From Thiomicrorhabdus sp965602805 (lineage in GTDB: Bacteria; Pseudomonadota; Gammaproteobacteria; Thiomicrospirales; Thiomicrospiraceae), in contig CBFCZK010000002.1 in the NCBI GenBank assembly GCA_965602805.1, forward strand, positions 178,760-242,759: 64,000 bases of DNA, written 5' to 3'. The notes under the pieces are model-generated. The model saw nothing but the letters and a program-made list of their open reading frames with translations, searched no databases and had not been told where the DNA came from. A program made the translations under genes and the position numbers. Shown here in pieces: positions 8,862 through 15,938 of the stretch (position 1 is the stretch's first letter; each line of letters begins with the position of its first letter).

Positions 8862-11120
8862 ATGAGTTTACGCACTCCCAGCATCCTTATCCAGCCCATC
8901 AAGACCTATTTTTTAGGATTCTTATTTGCTGGAATTGTCTTGCTCATGTTTCTTAATTGGTCTTTATACAGTGAAGGTCAACAGATTAAACAGACCGTAC
9001 AAAACCAGGAGCGGTTAGAAGCTGAAAAGGAAATTAGGGGTATTTTAGATAAAACCTTCAAAGAGCTGAAAATCGCTTTAAAAGTCCTCAGTGAATGGGA
9101 TGAAATCCACCAGCAGATTAATGATCCAAGCTACTATTTTTTCTGGCATGATGAGCGCCTGATTGAAAGCGCCTATTTTAAAAAAGACTATGATCAATTA
9201 GAAATTTATAATAAAAACAAAACCTTCTTAGCGGCTACCTCGCCCATTAACAACCCAGATAAAGCGCTACCATTGACCATTGACAGCTTGTCTCCGCAAA
9301 TCATATTCAACTCCTATACAGAAACACACTTAAATATTTTTGAGCCTATTTATGCCAGAAGTTCTGAAGAAACCATCGGTTACATAGGCATATCCTTGGA
9401 TTTATTGCCTTACATTCTGAATGAAAACACCTTCAACCATGTTGATAAAACCAGTATTTCATTCTCAGGCACCGACACAGTTCCTTTAAGTGAAATAATG
9501 GAGAATATTAACTTTAAGCCTATCTCAAATCCTGTCACAGATTATTTATGGCAACTTATTCAAGAGTTCATTTTGCAACTGATTGCTTTGCTACTCGTGA
9601 CCAGCATTGTTATTTCATTCATTTTCAATAAGCTATTCAACCACCCGCTTGAAGTACTATCTCAATACTTACATCGCTTGAAAAGAAACCCCAAAGAAGC
9701 CCAACAGCCACCACAAGAGACCTTCTACCTTAAGGAGTTTGAAGAATTAAAAGATTCTATTCACGATTACCATCATGACTTACAAGCAACTCAACAGGCG
9801 CTTGATATTCAAAATCAAACAGTGTGGGACCAAGCCAGACGCGATGTATTAACCAATATATACAACCGTAGAGCATTTGATGAAGCCTGGAATGACGTGC
9901 TCATTAATTTTGAACACTATAAGGTCACCACCGCCTTCATGCTCTTTGACTGCGACTTCTTTAAAGCCCTAAATGACACCTACGGCCATGAAGTAGGCGA
10001 TGAGGTCATTCGAATTTCTGCCATGACGATTCAGCAGACTCTGCCAATGGAATGCCCTGCCTACCGCATAGGTGGCGATGAGTTTGCTGTTATCCTACAG
10101 AATAAAACCGCTGAACAGACTTTTGCAATTGCGGATAAATGCCTGACAGCTCTAAAAGAGTATAATTTCGGTAGCATAGGTATTAAAGAAAAGCTCTCTT
10201 TTAGTGTTGGAGTCAGCTCGGTCACTCCTTGTGATTCAATTGATTTTGCAAATGACATCGCCAGCTTGCCTCGACAGGCAGATATTGCAATGTATAAAGC
10301 CAAACAGTCCCATCAAAATAAGATTCAATGCTATCACCAGCAACTTGAGGCAGAGGCGCATACAATCGTCTCCAACGAAACCGTAAGTACCATTGTTAAC
10401 GCCATTCATACCGGTGAAAATATCGCCATGCATTTTCAGCCAATACTCTCTCTAAAAACTGGTAAAGTTTATTTTGAGTCACTTGTCCGCATTAAAAATA
10501 ATACTGAGTTAATTTTTCCAAATGATATTTTTGCAGTGGTACAACGTCGTCGTCTTGAAGTTGAAATGGATCATCAAATCATTCAAGCCATTCTCAACTT
10601 CCTAGTGGCTGGCAAACTCCCTAAAGATACTGGAGTAGCTATTAATATTTCAGGAAAAACCCTATTACAACCTAACTTTATCGCGCTGTTTAAAGGTTTT
10701 ATCCCTTATTTAAAAGACTATAAATTAATCATTGAAGTAACAGAAAATATTTTAATCGACCATATGGACTATGCTCAAGAAGCCCTCAACCAACTAAGAC
10801 AGCAAGGGTTTCTAATTGCTTTGGATGATTTTGGAAGTGGTTACTCTTCTATACGCTATTTAGCGCATATGCCAGTGGATATTATTAAGTTCGACATGAG
10901 CATGACCGTCGCTTTGAAATCAGATGAAAAAACACAAAACATCATTCTTTCAACGGCTGAAATGGTTTTACGTTCAGGTTATGAGTTGGTCATGGAAGGC
11001 ATTGAAGATCAAGAAATGTACGACCAGGCAAAACTTGCAGGCGCAACACATCTTCAGGGTTACCTACTCGGCAAACCCAATATTGAACCACTTATGCCAA
11101 GACTTCCAAACAATGGCTAA
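8862..11120 (+). CDS. Membrane GGDEF-EAL cyclic-di-GMP protein
   Basis: About 752 residues. A transmembrane helix (about residues 15-38), a periplasmic sensor stretch, a second helix (about 230-250) and a short linker precede a GGDEF domain with intact RIGGDEF (about 404-408) and the metal motif FDCDFF. An EAL domain follows (QPILSL, ESLVRI with Glu539, EVTEN, DDFGSGYSS near 655, QGYLLGKP). Both catalytic cores look intact, although EAL reads ESL. I see no RxxD inhibitory site just before GGDEF. The sensor domain is not recognised. ATG 8862 is preferred over TTG 8856. The end overlaps coaE by 8 bases. Confidence 0.85.
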   Translation: MSLRTPSILIQPIKTYFLGFLFAGIVLLMFLNWSLYSEGQQIKQTVQNQERLEAEKEIRGILDKTFKELKIALKVLSEWDEIHQQINDPSYYFFWHDERLIESAYFKKDYDQLEIYNKNKTFLAATSPINNPDKALPLTIDSLSPQIIFNSYTETHLNIFEPIYARSSEETIGYIGISLDLLPYILNENTFNHVDKTSISFSGTDTVPLSEIMENINFKPISNPVTDYLWQLIQEFILQLIALLLVTSIVISFIFNKLFNHPLEVLSQYLHRLKRNPKEAQQPPQETFYLKEFEELKDSIHDYHHDLQATQQALDIQNQTVWDQARRDVLTNIYNRRAFDEAWNDVLINFEHYKVTTAFMLFDCDFFKALNDTYGHEVGDEVIRISAMTIQQTLPMECPAYRIGGDEFAVILQNKTAEQTFAIADKCLTALKEYNFGSIGIKEKLSFSVGVSSVTPCDSIDFANDIASLPRQADIAMYKAKQSHQNKIQCYHQQLEAEAHTIVSNETVSTIVNAIHTGENIAMHFQPILSLKTGKVYFESLVRIKNNTELIFPNDIFAVVQRRRLEVEMDHQIIQAILNFLVAGKLPKDTGVAINISGKTLLQPNFIALFKGFIPYLKDYKLIIEVTENILIDHMDYAQEALNQLRQQGFLIALDDFGSGYSSIRYLAHMPVDIIKFDMSMTVALKSDEKTQNIILSTAEMVLRSGYELVMEGIEDQEMYDQAKLAGATHLQGYLLGKPNIEPLMPRLPNNG

Positions 11121-11847
11121 GCGAGCCACGCAACCGCTGCTGAATCAAGCGCGACCTGATCTTCCCGGTCTTTCTAGTATCCCTAAGGTTATTGGTTTGA
11201 CGGGGGGCATTGGCTCCGGAAAAAGCACATTAAGCCAACTGTTTGCCGACTACAATATCCCAACGATTGATACCGACTTACTGGCTCGCCAAGCAGTCAC
11301 TCCAGGTTCAATAGGCTTACAACAAATCTGCAATACATTCGGCAAATCGATATTAAACGAAGATGGCACACTTAATCGTGGCTTACTCCGCGAACTGATT
11401 TTCAATGACCCTGAAGCCAAAAAACAGTTGGAAGCTATTTTGCATCCCCTGATTCAAACCGAAACAGAACGCCAAGTAACAGACTTAGTGTGGCAATCGC
11501 AAAACAGCAATCCTATCCCCTTTTTGCTTGTGGCGATTCCACTCCTGGTAGAAGGCATACATAAAAAGGGGCATAAACCAGAATACATTGATGAGATTTG
11601 GGTCATTGATACTCCACAAGAACAGCAAATCCAGCGTGCTTGCCAGAGAGATCAAAGTTCAGCCGCTCAAATTGAAAAAATCATCGCATTGCAAGCCAGC
11701 CGAGAACAACGTTTGGCCGTTGCCGATCGCGTCATAAATAACGATGGCAATCTTGATAAACTCAAACAGCAGGTTCAACAAATTATGCAAATATTCGTTT
11801 CAGACAAACAAGAACTGAACCACGAAGGCACGAAGACACGAAGTTGA
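11113..11847 (+). CDS. coaE: Dephospho-CoA kinase
   Basis: Last step of coenzyme A synthesis, phosphorylating the 3'-OH of dephospho-CoA. The P-loop GGIGSGKS (31-38), DTDLLARQ and the LLVEG region are typical. ATG 11113 overlaps the preceding stop by 8 bases; the family normally starts just before KVIGLTGG, so about 24 extra residues precede the core here. The final nine residues, NHEGTKTRS, are encoded by the first arm of the composite repeat at 11818-12024, so the repeat appears to have supplied the present C-terminus and stop codon. A longer frame starting at 10924 lies wholly inside the upstream gene and is not credible. Confidence 0.92.
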   Translation: MAKRATQPLLNQARPDLPGLSSIPKVIGLTGGIGSGKSTLSQLFADYNIPTIDTDLLARQAVTPGSIGLQQICNTFGKSILNEDGTLNRGLLRELIFNDPEAKKQLEAILHPLIQTETERQVTDLVWQSQNSNPIPFLLVAIPLLVEGIHKKGHKPEYIDEIWVIDTPQEQQIQRACQRDQSSAAQIEKIIALQASREQRLAVADRVINNDGNLDKLKQQVQQIMQIFVSDKQELNHEGTKTRS

Positions 11848-12024
11848 TAATGACCAGACCTGGTGCGTTTATTAACTCTGTTTTAAGCTAAGATGGTGAA
11901 CAAGTGGCGTTAAATGCTAATTGTTTTCAATATAAAAATCGAATAAATAACTTTGACCAGGCCTGGTCAAAGCACTTTACGTACACCTTTAAACCTTTAA
12001 AATCTTCGTGCCTTCGTGGTTCAT
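11818..12024. repeat. Composite inverted-arm repeat element 1
   Basis: Left arm 11818-11844 is built from repeated CACGAAG units starting CCACGAAGGCACGAAG; the right arm 12003-12023 is its inverted counterpart (CTTCGTGCCTTCGTGG). Between them are a one-mismatch palindrome (CCAGACCTGG, 11854) and an exact one inside an 18-bp palindrome (11953-11970). It fills the whole gap between convergent coaE and the mutT-thiE fusion. Confidence 0.8.
11957..11966. repeat. CCAGGCCTGG palindrome, copy 4
   Basis: Exact core at the centre of an 18-bp perfect palindrome (11953-11970), in the interior of composite element 1. Confidence 0.9.
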
Positions 12025-12055
12025 TTATTTTCGAGCTTTAATCAAAAGCCAATAG

Positions 12056-12994
12056 CTAATTCGGCCAAAACCCTGAAATCGCAGCGACACCCTGCCCACC
12101 GGATTTTTTAGCTTGTTCAATATCTTCAGGTTTCATTCCCCCTAAAGCAAACACCGGAATAGGAAGCTCTTTGACCACTTCGGCAAACTTTTGCCAACCT
12201 ATTCCAAGAACGCCTGGGTGAGAGGATGTCTCTTTAACGGGAGAGAGCAGAATAAAGTCAGCATCAATCTTCAATGCCTGCTCGATGTCTTCTGGCGTGT
12301 GTGTCGATACGCCGAGCAGTTTATCTTTGCCAATCGGCCGTATTTGATAATCAAAAATCACATTCGAAGCGAGTTGCATGCCATCTGCTTCAGGTAATGA
12401 CTCTAACAACTCCGGACGACCATTCAATAAAATTTTAGCCTGATGGTCATGCGCCAATTTAATCGCGCTTGCTGCTAAGGGTAAAAACTCATCTACCGAT
12501 AAATTTTTAGCCCGTAACTGACAGAGACCAATCCCGTTATCGAGTGCCACTTGCAAACGTTGCAAAGCGTCGGCTTGATTTTCAAAGCTGCCTGATATCA
12601 TCAGTCTATCGGCTAATTGCAATGCAATAATAATGCCTTTATTCGCATCTGGAAACGACATATTTGCCAATTCAGCAATAGGATACCAAGCAACTTTCTG
12701 CCCCTCATTCCCGTGTGGCTCTCCCTGGAAAGCTTCTGTGATGTACACATTTAAGCGCACCGCCACGGACGGGTAAGTCCAAGGAATGCTTATTAGAGGT
12801 TGCCAACCGGAGGTTTCAACATCCAACTCCTCTAAAAACTCACGTTTAAGGGCATTTTCAATCGGTTCATCAGCTTCAACCTTGCCGCCTGGAAACTCCC
12901 AAAGACCCGCAAAGGTTTGCGAAGTTTGTCTTAAACTCAGGCAGACAGTGTCGCCTCGCTTTAAAACACCAATTGCAATTTCTATATAAGCCAT
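12056..12994 (-). CDS. Nudix (MutT) hydrolase fused to ThiE/TenI-like domain
   Basis: 312 residues. Residues 1-130 are a Nudix domain whose box reads GGKVEADEPIENALKREFLEEL, with the REFLEEL helix intact; MutT proteins cleanse 8-oxo-dGTP from the nucleotide pool. Residues about 135-312 form a TIM-barrel resembling thiamine-phosphate synthase/TenI (ADFILLSPVKETSSHPG, ALGGMKPEDI). Such fusions occur in other gammaproteobacteria; the role of the second domain there is unclear and it may not make thiamine phosphate. AAGGAAT precedes the ATG. Its end abuts composite repeat element 1. Confidence 0.88.
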   Translation of the reverse strand: MAYIEIAIGVLKRGDTVCLSLRQTSQTFAGLWEFPGGKVEADEPIENALKREFLEELDVETSGWQPLISIPWTYPSVAVRLNVYITEAFQGEPHGNEGQKVAWYPIAELANMSFPDANKGIIIALQLADRLMISGSFENQADALQRLQVALDNGIGLCQLRAKNLSVDEFLPLAASAIKLAHDHQAKILLNGRPELLESLPEADGMQLASNVIFDYQIRPIGKDKLLGVSTHTPEDIEQALKIDADFILLSPVKETSSHPGVLGIGWQKFAEVVKELPIPVFALGGMKPEDIEQAKKSGGQGVAAISGFWPN

Positions 12995-13081
12995 TGTTTA
13001 CTATTCCTTTACTCAAATACTCGCTAAAACAGTGCCTAAAAGTGGGGGCTAATAAACGCACATAACACCACAGCAATCTCA

Positions 13082-13091
13082 CCAGGCCTGG
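13082..13091. repeat. CCAGGCCTGG palindrome, copy 5
   Basis: Exact core flanked TCA/TCA in the divergent gap between the mutT-thiE fusion and hisC. Confidence 0.9.
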
Positions 13092-13237
13092 TCATTTTAC
13101 GGTAAAATGTGGATTAAATTAATAACAACGACTTCGTTTTTTACTTCGAACTCGTTTTAGGTTGTTGCAAACAGTGACAACCGCCCAAATCTTAACCCGA
13201 TCATAACGCAACCATCACTCAATATACGGATTCACAC

Positions 13238-14299
13238 ATGAGCCAATTCTGGAGTCAACTTGTCCACACCTTAACCCCTTATGTTCCTGGGGAACAGCCT
13301 AAAGTGGACAACTTAATTAAGCTTAATACTAACGAGAATCCTTATCCGCCGTCTCCTAAAGCACTGCAAGCGATTAGAGATGAAACCGGAGAAGCCTTAA
13401 AACTTTATCCTGATCCTAATGCTGACGTTTTAAAACAGACCATCGCAGATTATTACCAGGTTGAAGCAAACCAGGTATTTGTAGGAAATGGCTCTGACGA
13501 AGTATTAGCACACGCCTTTCAAGCGCTGTTAAAACAGGATAAACCGCTACTTTTTCCGGACATTACTTACAGTTTTTACCCAGTGTACTGTGGTCTATAT
13601 CAAATTGATTACCAAACCATTCCTCTTACTGAAGAGTTTGAAATTGACATTGAAGATTATCCCGTTGATTGTGGTGCAATTATCTTCCCGAACCCCAACG
13701 CGCCAACCGGTCGTTTATTATCTCTGGAGGCGATTGAAGCCTTGCTCCAAAAACATCCAAAAACTGTGGTGTTAGTGGATGAAGCTTATATTGATTTTGG
13801 TGGTCAGACCGCAATTAGCCTGGTTAATCGCTATCCTAATCTGTTGGTCACACAAACCCTCTCTAAATCTCGCTCACTTGCAGGGATACGAGTCGGCCTT
13901 GCCATAGGCCAAGCGCCATTAATTGAAGCCTTAGAACGTGTTAAAAACAGCTTTAACTCCTATCCATTAGGTCGTTTAGCAATCTATGGTGCTAAAGCGG
14001 CTTTTGAAGATCAAGAATACTTTATTGAAGGCTGTCAAAAGATTATTTCAACGCGTGAGGATTTAACAAGTACGATGCAAGAACTTGGCTTTAATGTGAT
14101 TCCTTCCGCGGCAAACTTCATCTTTGCGACACACACCCATTTTCCAGCAGAAGAACTGGCTTTAGCGTTACGCGAACAATCCATTATTGTTCGTTATTTC
14201 AATAAGCCGCGTATCGACCAATATCTACGCATTACCATTGGCACCGATTCTGAAAATAAAATTCTCTGTGAAGCATTGAAAAAGATTATTTCTAAGTGA
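13238..14299 (+). CDS. hisC: Histidinol-phosphate aminotransferase
   Basis: PLP-dependent fold-type I aminotransferase that makes L-histidinol phosphate from imidazole acetol phosphate; 353 residues, normal for the family. Visible motifs are NTNENPYPPSP at the N-terminus, FPNPNAPTG, VDEAYIDFGG and TLSKSRSLAGIRVG with the PLP-binding Lys. No other his genes are beside it. The stop codon TGA straddles the junction with the MITE-like element at 14298: its T belongs to the 5-bp target repeat and its GA to the element's inverted repeat. Confidence 0.93.
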   Translation: MSQFWSQLVHTLTPYVPGEQPKVDNLIKLNTNENPYPPSPKALQAIRDETGEALKLYPDPNADVLKQTIADYYQVEANQVFVGNGSDEVLAHAFQALLKQDKPLLFPDITYSFYPVYCGLYQIDYQTIPLTEEFEIDIEDYPVDCGAIIFPNPNAPTGRLLSLEAIEALLQKHPKTVVLVDEAYIDFGGQTAISLVNRYPNLLVTQTLSKSRSLAGIRVGLAIGQAPLIEALERVKNSFNSYPLGRLAIYGAKAAFEDQEYFIEGCQKIISTREDLTSTMQELGFNVIPSAANFIFATHTHFPAEELALALREQSIIVRYFNKPRIDQYLRITIGTDSENKILCEALKKIISK

Positions 14300-14476
14300 G
14301 ACCTTTGCACGAGTGAGGTTTGAGATAGAAATAGACGAAAGTACCCCTTGAGGGTATAAAATTTTTCTAATTGAGGCGGAATATGCAGTGAATAGCTAGC
14401 TATTCACAAGTGTTTCAACGAAAAGTAGGGCAATTTTAGCCATTTATATCCGAGCAGCCACTCGTGCAAAGGTCTC
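14298..14476. mobile_element. MITE-like non-autonomous element, 179 bp
   Basis: Perfect 18-bp terminal inverted repeats, GAGACCTTTGCACGAGTG at 14298-14315 and its complement at 14459-14476, enclose 143 bp with no coding potential. Both ends are flanked by TAAGT (14293-14297 and 14477-14481), a likely 5-bp target duplication. Inside are the 20-bp palindrome GTGAATAGCTAGCTATTCAC (14388-14407) and a TACCC/GGGTA stem (14342-14356). The ends look like those of an IS5-type element, but the parent family is a guess. Restoring the pre-insertion site gives hisC a TAA stop after the same last Lys, so insertion left the protein unchanged. Confidence 0.8.
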
Positions 14477-14516
14477 TAAGTAACGCGCCAGGCACTAAAC
14501 AAGCTATGCAAAAACA

Positions 14517-14554
14517 AAAAAAGCCCATTGAACTCTAATTCAATGGGCTTTTTT
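14517..14554. terminator. Bidirectional terminator between hisC and argJ
   Basis: Stem GCCCATTGAA / TTCAATGGGC with loop CTCTAA, flanked by A and T runs, so it can end transcripts from both convergent genes. Confidence 0.9.
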
Positions 14555-14604
14555 ATGAGTTATCGACACTGAACAGAGCTAATGTTTCAACGCCAATCTA
14601 TTGA

Positions 14605-15816
14605 TTAACTGCGGTATTCAGCATTAATTTTCACATAATCATAGGAAAAATCGGTGGTCCACACCGTATCACTGACTGGACCACGGTTAAGCTGAATTAA
14701 AATCGTAATATCTGTTTCATTCATCACCGCTTGACCGGCTTCCTCTGTATACATTAGCGCTCTGCCACCATTTTCGACAATACAGACATCCCCTAAATAA
14801 ATCTTCAAGGCATCCACATCTAATGCTTCAACACCAGAACGACCGACTGCAGCTAAAATACGTCCCCAGTTCGGATCTGATGCAAACAATGCGGTTTTCA
14901 CCAAAGGTGATAACGCAACGGCATGGGCAACTTTTAGACACTCTTCAGTTGTTTTACCACCCTCAACCTCGACGGTTACAAACTTGGTTGCACCTTCGCC
15001 ATCACGGATAATCATCTGCGCTAATTCAATCATCACTTCATTAATGGCTTTTGATAATTCCGCATATGCTGTTGAATCAACATCATCAATGGTCGGCATA
15101 TCCGCCTTTTGAGTCGCTGTCAGAGTACATGCATCATTGGTTGAAGTATCACCATCAACGGTAATTCGATTGAACGAAATATTCACAGAGTCCATTAAAA
15201 CTTGCTGTAAACAGGTCTGGTTAATCTTAGCATCCGTCACGACAAAACCAAGCATGGTTGCCATATTTGGATGGATCATTCCAGAACCTTTAGAGATACC
15301 GGTAATCATGACACTGTGACCATCTACCTTAACTTCACGGCTCACTGCTTTGGGTACCAAATCTGTTGTCATAATCCCCGCACAAGCATCTTCCCAACCA
15401 GTAATCGACAAATTCGCTAAAGCTTCAGGAATCCCCTTCTGTAGCTTCTCCATAGGTAAGTTTTCACCAATTACACCTGTCGAAAAGGGCAGAACCTGCT
15501 CAGGCTGACAACCTAACTCGGCAGCTACCCAGGCACAGGTCTGTTGCGCATCTTCCATGCCTTGTAGACCGGTTCCAGCATTAGCGTTCCCACTATTAAT
15601 CACTAAGGCACGTGGTGAATGCGATTTTAAGTGCTGTTTTGCCAAAGTGACAGGTGCGGCACAAAATGCATTTAACGTAAAACTAGCTGCCGTTAAAGCA
15701 CCCTCAGTTAGCTCCATAATGACTAAATCTGGATTACCGTTCTTTTTGATTTGTGCCGCACAAGTACCAAGATAGACTCCGGAAACTGGATGCATAATTG
15801 GAAATAAATTGGTCAT
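14605..15816 (-). CDS. argJ: Glutamate N-acetyltransferase / N-acetylglutamate synthase
   Basis: Ornithine acetyltransferase that moves the acetyl group from N-acetylornithine to glutamate in the cyclic arginine route. 403 residues, normal length. The self-cleavage site is visible in SGMIHPNMATMLGF, where Thr of ATM becomes the N-terminal nucleophile of the beta chain. GDTSTNDACTL and DPNWGRILAAVGRSG are family motifs. AAGGAAAAGTT precedes the ATG. It follows secA on the minus strand, but a terminator at 15882-15905 separates them. The presence of argA as well suggests anaplerotic synthesis by ArgA alongside recycling by ArgJ. Confidence 0.94.
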   Translation of the reverse strand: MTNLFPIMHPVSGVYLGTCAAQIKKNGNPDLVIMELTEGALTAASFTLNAFCAAPVTLAKQHLKSHSPRALVINSGNANAGTGLQGMEDAQQTCAWVAAELGCQPEQVLPFSTGVIGENLPMEKLQKGIPEALANLSITGWEDACAGIMTTDLVPKAVSREVKVDGHSVMITGISKGSGMIHPNMATMLGFVVTDAKINQTCLQQVLMDSVNISFNRITVDGDTSTNDACTLTATQKADMPTIDDVDSTAYAELSKAINEVMIELAQMIIRDGEGATKFVTVEVEGGKTTEECLKVAHAVALSPLVKTALFASDPNWGRILAAVGRSGVEALDVDALKIYLGDVCIVENGGRALMYTEEAGQAVMNETDITILIQLNRGPVSDTVWTTDFSYDYVKINAEYRS

Positions 15817-15881
15817 AACTTTTCCTTAGACTCGTGTAATGCTTACACTTTAATATTAGTTGTACTCTTTGCCATAAACCA

Positions 15882-15905
15882 AAAACCCACCGAGCGGTGG
15901 GTTTT
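15882..15905 (-). terminator. Terminator after secA
   Basis: AAAACCCACC-GAGC-GGTGGGTTTT, perfect 10-bp stem with T runs, 34 bases beyond the secA stop and before argJ. Confidence 0.88.
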
Positions 15906-15938
15906 AAAAAATTAACAGCCGTGTATTTTAAGCCTGAT

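Noticed and set aside
10924..11112. Longer coaE reading frame starting 63 codons upstream
   Set aside because: That part lies wholly inside the EAL domain gene in another frame; ATG 11113 with the short overlap gives a normal enzyme.
11848..12055. TPP riboswitch near the ThiE-like fusion gene
   Set aside because: The region is downstream of that gene and is a composite repeat; no TPP-box wording is present, and the gene's 5' side at 12995-13080 lacks it as well.
13092..13237. Histidine attenuator or riboswitch before hisC
   Set aside because: No run of His codons in a short peptide and no terminator/antiterminator pair; hisC stands alone here.
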